Origin: Cellulomonas sp. PhB150
Lineage (GTDB): Bacteria; Actinomycetota; Actinomycetes; Actinomycetales; Cellulomonadaceae
Assembly: GCF_003755175.1 (NCBI RefSeq)
Contig: NZ_RKHX01000001.1
Location: forward strand, 1,240,001-1,304,000
Length of the DNA stretch: 64,000 nt
Direction of reading: 5' to 3'
Shown: piece by piece, positions 61,201 through 64,000 of the stretch
Position numbering within the stretch: the first letter of the stretch is position 1
Layout of the letters: the number at the start of each line of letters is the position of its first letter
Translations under genes and position numbers: made by a program
The notes under the pieces: generated by a model
Database searches by the model: none
Told to the model about the DNA's origin: nothing
Seen by the model: only the letters and a program-made list of their open reading frames with translations

Positions 61201-61385
61201 GTGGCGTGCACGGACTTCTGGTCGTTGACGGTCTTGCCGATCGTGATCGTCGACGAGTCCGCGTCGTCCGCCGCGACGGCCGCCCCCACGGGGACGAGCG
61301 TGAGGACCAGGACGGCCGCGGTGACCGCGGCGACCCCCCGCCCGGCTGCTCGCATCCAGGTGGAGAAGAACGTCGCGTGGCGCAT
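52248..61385 (-). CDS. Giant cell-wall-anchored protein with DUF11 and DUF5979 repeats
   Basis: The 3045-residue protein has a signal peptide (about residues 1-39, cut near AVAAD). Residues 40 to about 1865 are a long series of beta-sandwich units with DUF11/isopeptide-fimbrial character. Residues of about 1870-2560 hold six DUF5979-like modules, each starting like KLDLRKLVEGG, FSVSKLVDASG, AITKVVDGLG, LRVSKELAG, IAVRKDVSG or LTVRKVVDAS and ending ...VTNTF or similar. Two DUF11 repeats follow (LELTKDVAQTTVQGGDDV, LEITKTASVEKADRGDKV), then LSSTG near 3011, a membrane helix and RGRRRGEA. It is probably a stalk-like adhesin. Ten percent of the window is this one gene. Its partner gene follows by 67 bases. 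Confidence 0.87.
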   Translation of the reverse strand: MRHATFFSTWMRAAGRGVAAVTAAVLVLTLVPVGAAVAADDADSSTITIGKTVNDQKSVHATAGTTVSYALVLSCSSLTDVCTDATLKDTVPAPLVLNPGSVQVTGGAASTYAVTTSGNALTVKFFKAALGGKVGMEDGAQYTIRYTATLPAGTLADHDGASLVNTASLTASNALISPVTDTATVIPTIPTTLASTVTKSVAPTQLPAVRDSAVTYTLGGANSSNRSVDSLVIQDPATGVTPTAFAYVALTGITTLTPPTGANRVQLDWLDGSGTWHTGAPVAIPSNPSSLLAGITAADVKGTRFTFTVQGGQLPVSTAPASIVLATTTSAAAGDVTQSTTVTNTAGSHVVVGATTSPDVTKPANLVLVPANLGPVVQKAFGVPSLLAGASTVATVKVSNGDYPITTMTLAEPQSGHKDLAEQGLTFAGFVAADVEWPVGATHASITYAYDTGAPTTAGTSTRDTLPAPAAGRTVTGFDVTFTGPMAADEYAVVPFTVTALAADSGDVTETNWAAGTVETSTGQTGTDHDSADLTRRALRVATTLTKTFTPDTMYDVPGTGTVVQLESTVKRDLPVGSGSTIGAQSLVVSDPQDPTAGPDAFWNLYDVRSIAPTDVPAGSRLTVEYWDGSAWSTFGAGAAAGVGVQGPTRWSYVVPAGVRDSVEGIRFTFTPTTAGALLQPGYTVVPALLVGLRATARDGGATSVTTDTDVTNTARTTATNLNASPTTGTAVDDAVVTLLPSAGGSGPNLVDKLWRDSTGAYVQTGAQVVARSGDTATARLAWSTGGLSFAQVSVADPATATPGVTTGTVYDAFDLVRIAPITSATDSRMTFDKVSEVWRYSAASGAWVNITTAACAAGCDGVFGGYTLSAAEQADTLAVRLVFVESPTRAARATGALDPAVGTGVAATTGRRAIDLEFRVRDTLRSDPSQAVLGSTHPLTYNSGEQGVVSNDVSVVGTLPGGGTFDSTDGASVTVSDSPLNVNVTKTWAYGPLGVPQAGTDPDLYPIATATIVATNQTVGRVDELVVADPDPSATTDDPFTYLNLYEITDVTVPSGTTTGASTVTLRFRDPATTVETTADYTIAQAKALTPAQLQDVIGIEVRHTGRIVTDATTRLTLAFQLRSADRYTAAALPTPAVGASRLATNTVLATVLDAGGLASQNGSATDDDTEDIAIVAPSYAVTAAKAISPDTTNEDSGTKVATVTLGAQLTPQSSVRTRQMVYTDISPTFWNAYDFTSLSKVTLVAPVKRFRVDALVGVSYVVDPTTQAISTTCGGVADLTDCWRPGAWTTATPGVATTAVLPAGVTAGQVRGLRYALDNNGGAWQRPSNPNQTVTFTATRRATLVTGGAVPSTRPSFTKAPGESQLGVTTNTFTVDATGAWNDDLAPWTDSDSATDTIKVTHTNNAVAITKSPTGAVAPGGDIPYQIAVRNAGSRPMTGVRVTDVVEQDGDGPLLVLPDREPLDTTPIFTFALTNASGTAQTAPAVTVDTTAYADDGTITFALPSGYALPVGYTLTITANLEVRADLPSGQTIANSATVASDRIFDTCTFTASMASRPSTTAVTTCTSTTSVYTLPASPMRVVKGVKGVGAGLPTAAPGDASYDDLGVLAYSGAPSTAYCENPNTAYEGYYRTPCIPITRPGGTEQWKTWLSNTGNVPATVVSAIDVLPAVDDRGVIINQARSSRWAPVLTGHVAATFTDASGNPLTYDSADGVSLAVQYSTTVPVTVCNRIDILNTTRAGGATAADLNPTSFPGETTACLAGGANDVNARTWHLYDESMPAADKAKIKALKYVLTYSQPNRVEGLLPGQTLAVSYRSTTAAFPARAETSDRDSIAWNSVAAGARGVATDGTKIVTPVTEVRKTGVAMATGKLDLRKLVEGGDSFATLLPTSYDFTLECTSLGQDVPLLGVPVGSSTPDLSSVTVPADGSVLEYNNGIDAGEPGHDAWSAVNLPAYATCSAVEDPSQGAEVTYAPSTVTAHRDFVTRADVARPAATDGSAAAATIERITATNTYAEAGFSVSKLVDASGAQDADGAAITYPGPYSFTAECTFLGHDVLDTTFTLAPGDDPQEYAGLPAGSACSVTETGVPTGANASTVVTQGGVAGFPGAGPTTSFTLTADDADGAATTQVAVTNTYAVGAVAITKVVDGLGSDDWGNEQFEVDLECTLAGASPETVFHGSHALSKASPSWTVENLASGASCTVTETAFGAATEHEVDPGTFVVGDDESDPTAVTVTNTFGTGSLRVSKELAGEPAASLTPATTGTYTVSLACTRDVDGTEQEITVPGGATRTITGAGSATYTGLPSGAQCTVTETDLGHAQSHALEPADGVVTIDEADTAEVVVTNTFDNGEIAVRKDVSGVRSDLAPATFDATVTCTWHGADVALPDDGAVVLTDGVETVIHDVPLGSLCSVTEAGGTGATSVTYGTGDESADPSVDPVDVEVGDGSDDADLLTIRNAYDAAALTVRKVVDASSQVADDLVYSFTLECTYDGKPLALDPADAAFDLLAGGSRTVEELPIGTECEVVETGTHGALVGYRVGTSTVLGSDGTVTVPADGQTITVENAFSALELTKDVAQTTVQGGDDVDYTLTVENTGPAATSDVRLHDELPAAIGLVSLDAPAPWECTTTRPADRDVVDCVYAAGTSLDPGVTAPVVAVHARVADDIAVDEIVNDASVRWTDTGSPQVDPPVREDDDDAPVLVKWIDATVSSACVADVPWLSYDIDPRNVDMSTHPVTISWFADADHDGVPDGDAIRVDTIPAGGALTGKMLWPGAAVDADGIGIAWPGWRQVRVGETPVWENQIADPTLPEYALRAGALVRIEVNPTLRVEQAYPDATPLCEVARTPDLEITKTASVEKADRGDKVSYALDVRNTGLGATDDVVVTDQVPATLKVLSVKGAKPADDTTPRWTCEVSDRASDGGGGLVRCVLGGWLGRDQSAPTITVSARVLPTAAGDVVNSATVTWSDPDTGGDVTKTDTDDATVTVPKADPPAVDDPPAAEPPPALSSTGADGVGRLALLAVLLLLLGAVAVRGRRRGEA

Positions 61386-61465
61386 GAGTCATCCGTCGGT
61401 CGGGGGCAGGCGGCTCGATCAGCCCCCATTAACCCAGGCAACTGTCGGGCTTCCTGCCGCCGCCT

Positions 61466-61479
61466 GGGTGCATGCACCC
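61466..61479. promoter_or_regulatory. Palindrome upstream of giant surface-protein gene
   Basis: The perfect 14-base palindrome GGGTGCATGCACCC lies in the 170-base space between htpX and the surface-protein gene, with CCTG/CAGG flanks outside it. It could be a regulator site; the regulator is unknown. Confidence 0.35.
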
Positions 61480-61555
61480 CCAGGTCAGGGTGACTTTTTC
61501 GGACATGCGCGACGTTACGTCCGGGTCTGCGCGCGGAGTCCGAAATGCGCTCCGC

Positions 61556-62431
61556 TCAGTAGCGGGTGATGCCGCCCTTGCCGCCCGCCTGAGCCTCGAG
61601 CCGCGCGATCCGCTCGGCCATCGGGGGGTGGGTCGAGAACAGCTTCGCCATGCCCTCGGCCTTGAACGGGTTGGCGATCATCAGGTGCGAGACGTCGACG
61701 AGCTCGCGGTCCTGCGGCAGCGGCCGGGCCGCGGTCCCCGACTCGAGCTTGCGCAGCGCGGAGGCCAGCGCCATCGGGTCCCCCGTGAGGCGTGCGCCGT
61801 CCTCGTCGGCGTCGAACTCGCGCGTGCGGCTGATACCGAGCTGGATGATCGTCGCGGCGATCGGCGCCAGGATGACGAGCAGCAGGCCGCCGAGCGGGTT
61901 GCTCCGCTCACGGTCCCCGCCGAACCAGAACGCGATCTGCGCGAGCGAGGTGATCACGCCGGCGATCGCGGCGGCGACCGACGACGTGAGGATGTCGCGG
62001 TTGTAGACGTGCATGAGCTCGTGCCCCAGGACGCCGCGCAGCTCGCGCTCGTCGAGGATCGCCAGGATCCCCTCGGTGCAGCAGACGGCCGCCTTGGCCG
62101 GGCTGCGGCCCGTCGCGAACGCGTTCGGGGCGGCCGTCGGCGAGACGTACAGCCGAGGCATGGGCTGACGGGCCGAGGTCGAGAGCTCACGCACGATGCG
62201 GTACATCGCGGGCTGCTCGGCCTCGCTCACCGGCCGGGCACGCATCGCCTTGATGGCGATGGTGTCGGACTTCCAGTAGCTCACCGCGGTCATCACGAGG
62301 CCGAGGCCGGCGAACAGCAGGACGTAGCGCGCGCTGCCCCCGCCGACGAGCCAGCCGATGCCGAGCACGACGGCCCACATGACGCCGAAGAGCGCGGCCG
62401 TCTTCAGACCGTTGAAGTGCTGGTGACCCAT
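61556..62431 (-). CDS. htpX: Membrane zinc metalloprotease HtpX
   Basis: HtpX is a membrane M48 peptidase acting in quality control of membrane proteins. The 291-residue protein begins MGHQHFNGLKTAALFGVMW, has membrane segments at about 10-30 and 36-51, the zinc motif HELMH (His137, Glu138, His141) and the third ligand in SRTREFDADEDG (Glu205), with two further hydrophobic stretches (150-171, 182-202). I start at ATG 62431; the frame upstream overlaps the reductase gene. Length is normal. Confidence 0.95.
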   Translation of the reverse strand: MGHQHFNGLKTAALFGVMWAVVLGIGWLVGGGSARYVLLFAGLGLVMTAVSYWKSDTIAIKAMRARPVSEAEQPAMYRIVRELSTSARQPMPRLYVSPTAAPNAFATGRSPAKAAVCCTEGILAILDERELRGVLGHELMHVYNRDILTSSVAAAIAGVITSLAQIAFWFGGDRERSNPLGGLLLVILAPIAATIIQLGISRTREFDADEDGARLTGDPMALASALRKLESGTAARPLPQDRELVDVSHLMIANPFKAEGMAKLFSTHPPMAERIARLEAQAGGKGGITRY

Positions 62432-62451
62432 GGACCTACCTTCTGTGAGAA

Positions 62452-62486
62452 CGCCGCACCGGTGCAACGTGCACGCCGGTGCGGCG
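62452..62486 (-). terminator. Terminator hairpin between the reductase and htpX
   Basis: An 11-bp perfect stem (62452-62462 with 62476-62486) encloses a 13-base loop that can itself pair TGCA with TGCA. It lies about 30 bases past the reductase stop and 20 bases before the htpX start. Confidence 0.6.
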
Positions 62487-62517
62487 GTTCCCAGGACGGC
62501 GGTTCCCCGACAGGTGG

Positions 62518-63897
62518 TCAGACGGTCGCGCGCCCCAGGGCCACGGAGACCATCTCGTCGCGCGGGACGACCTTGATCCGCTCGCGGCCGTGCGGCTCGC
62601 CGAGGCCGCGCTCGTAGGCGTCCAGCAGCTCCCAGCCGGTCCACTCGACGACGTCGACGCCGCGCGAGGCGAGGAACTCGGTCACGGCCGACGGCTCGCG
62701 CTCGGTGGCCGTGTAGAACGACTCCCCCGCTGCGGCGACGTCCTCGCCGAGGTGGCGAATGGTCTCCGACGCGTCGGACTTGGTGTGGCCGATGAGGCCC
62801 ACCGGGCCGCGCTTGATCCAGCCGGTGGCGTAGACGCCGGGCAGGTGCTCGCCGTCGACGTCCGTGACGCGACCCTCGCGGTTGGGGATCACGCCGGCGA
62901 CGTCGTCGAACGGGATGTCGACGAGCGGCGAGCCGAAGTACCCGATCGCGCGGTAGACGGCCTGGACGTCCCAGTCCTGGGTCTGGCCCGTGCCGGTGAC
63001 GTTGCCGTCTCCGTTGAGGGCGGTGCGCTCGGTGCGCAGGCCGACGACCCGGCCGTCCTCGCCGAGGATCTCGACCGGCTTGTGCAGGAAGTGCAGGTGC
63101 AGGCGGCGGCTGGCCGAGTTCTCCTCGGGGTCCTTCAGCGTCCAGTCCGTGAGGGTCTTGACGACCTGCTTGGTCTGGTTCGAGGAGTGGATCGCGGCCA
63201 TCGAGCCCTCGTCGAACTCGAAGTCCTCGGGGTAGACGATGACGTCGACGTCCGGCACGTGGCCGAGCTCGCGCAGCTCGAGCGGCGAGAACTTGACCTG
63301 CGCGGGGCCACGGCGCGCGAACACGTGCACGTCGGTGACCGGCGAGGTCTTGAGGATCTCGTAGACGTTGGCGGGGACGTCCGTGGGCAGCAGGTCGTCG
63401 GCGTGCTTGGCCAGGATGCGCGCGACGTCGAGCGCGACGTTGCCGGCGCCGAGGACGGCGACCTGCGTGGCCTCGAGCGGCCAGGACCGCGAGACGTCCG
63501 GGTGCCCGTCGTACCAGGACACGAAGTCGGCGGCGCCGTAGGAGCCCTCCAGCTCCACGCCCGGCACGGGCAGCGCCGCGTCGCGGATCGACCCGGTCGA
63601 GAAGATCACGGCGTCGTAGAACGTCCGCAGGTCGTCGAGCTTGAGGTCGGTGCCGTAGTCGACGTTCGCGAGCAGGCGGATGTCGCCGCGCTCGAGCACC
63701 TTGTGCAGCGCGACGATGATCTGCTTGATGCGCGGGTGGTCCGGCGCGACGCCGTAGCGGACCAGGCCGAACGGGGCGGGCAGGCGCTCGAACAGGTCGA
63801 TGCTGACGTCGAGGCCGCTCTTGGAGAGGATGTCCGAGGCGTAGATGCCGGCGGGACCGGCGCCGACGACGGCGACGCGCAGGGTCGGGGTGCTCAC
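62518..63897 (-). CDS. fprA: Ferredoxin/adrenodoxin-type NADP+ reductase, FprA-like
   Basis: This FAD flavoenzyme passes electrons between NADPH and ferredoxin. The 459-residue protein starts from GTG (MSTPTLRVAVVGAGPAGIYASD), carrying the FAD-binding GxGxxG, then APFGLVRYGVAPDHPRIKQI, the NADP-binding VAVLGAGNVALDVARIL, and GVYATGWIKRGPVGLIGHTKSDASET near the C-terminus. This is the layout of mycobacterial FprA and mitochondrial adrenodoxin reductase. No ferredoxin gene is adjacent within the window. Confidence 0.93.
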   Translation of the reverse strand: MSTPTLRVAVVGAGPAGIYASDILSKSGLDVSIDLFERLPAPFGLVRYGVAPDHPRIKQIIVALHKVLERGDIRLLANVDYGTDLKLDDLRTFYDAVIFSTGSIRDAALPVPGVELEGSYGAADFVSWYDGHPDVSRSWPLEATQVAVLGAGNVALDVARILAKHADDLLPTDVPANVYEILKTSPVTDVHVFARRGPAQVKFSPLELRELGHVPDVDVIVYPEDFEFDEGSMAAIHSSNQTKQVVKTLTDWTLKDPEENSASRRLHLHFLHKPVEILGEDGRVVGLRTERTALNGDGNVTGTGQTQDWDVQAVYRAIGYFGSPLVDIPFDDVAGVIPNREGRVTDVDGEHLPGVYATGWIKRGPVGLIGHTKSDASETIRHLGEDVAAAGESFYTATEREPSAVTEFLASRGVDVVEWTGWELLDAYERGLGEPHGRERIKVVPRDEMVSVALGRATV

Positions 63898-64000
63898 GGG
63901 AACCGGATGCCTTCCAATCGGGGAGCCCTGCCGGGATACGTCACGGAGCAGGGCTGTGCTGGGCCTCAGTCTAGGACGCCGGCACAGGGTCGCCTCACCT

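Noticed and set aside
51909-61493. Plus-strand open frame of 3194 codons antisense to both surface-protein genes
   Set aside because: Composition is almost all Arg, Gly, Val, Asp and Ala without domains, as expected for a frame opposite a GC-rich gene; the minus frame has a signal peptide, repeats and sorting signal.

Overview
The window is chromosomal DNA of a very GC-rich actinomycete. GTG and TTG starts are frequent, the ribosomal gene order is actinobacterial, and rpmG sits beside a pair of MaoC-type dehydratase genes as in mycobacteria. The proteins look most like those of Cellulomonadaceae (Micrococcales); that family-level placement is an inference from memory of such proteins, not a search.

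Layout. (1) 1-6544, minus strand: the S10/spc ribosomal protein operon (rpsJ-rplC-rplD-rplW-rplB-rpsS-rplV-rpsC-rplP-rpmC-rpsQ-rplN-rplX-rplE), running off the left edge inside rplE. (2) 6919-7671: a membrane-anchored beta-rich protein. (3) 7804-12146: the str operon (rpsL-rpsG-fusA-tuf). (4) 12616-21515: rpoB-rpoC and rplJ-rplL, with an L10-type leader. (5) 21813-29565: an accessory block lying between rplJ and rplA, where most actinobacteria have few or no genes. It holds two small membrane proteins, a three-gene operon (ECF-like sigma factor, 167-aa partner, TPR-CHAT protease), and a divergent pair made of a signal-less trypsin-like protease with a long PFTE repeat tail and a degenerate kinase-fold protein. 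(6) 29668-32468: rplA, rplK, nusG, secE and tRNA-Trp. (7) 32653-37992: aminotransferase, LRV-type membrane protein, adenosine deaminase and murB. (8) 38002-46502: an accessory metabolic block with two paralogous MFS transporters, a divergent LacI-type repressor with paired operators, and an operon of a third MFS transporter, FdhD and an FdhF/YdeP-like molybdoenzyme. (9) 46503-49926: two MaoC dehydratases, rpmG, tRNA-Met, tRNA-Thr, tRNA-Tyr, YajQ, an NAD(P)-binding protein and an Ohr peroxidase. (10) 50000-61385: two cell-wall-anchored surface proteins, one of 3045 residues. (11) 61556-63897: HtpX and a ferredoxin/adrenodoxin-type NADP reductase.

How it works together. Most of the window is translation and transcription machinery, tightly packed with 1-4 base start/stop overlaps. 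GC-rich hairpins stand at several gene boundaries inside these operons as well as at operon ends. The block most likely to hold something new is 22819-29565: a sigma factor translationally coupled to a small protein and a caspase-like CHAT protease, facing a second, intracellular serine protease whose tail is a recently expanded minisatellite. By analogy with CHAT proteases that free a sigma factor by cutting its partner, this could be a protease-gated transcription switch; that is inference.
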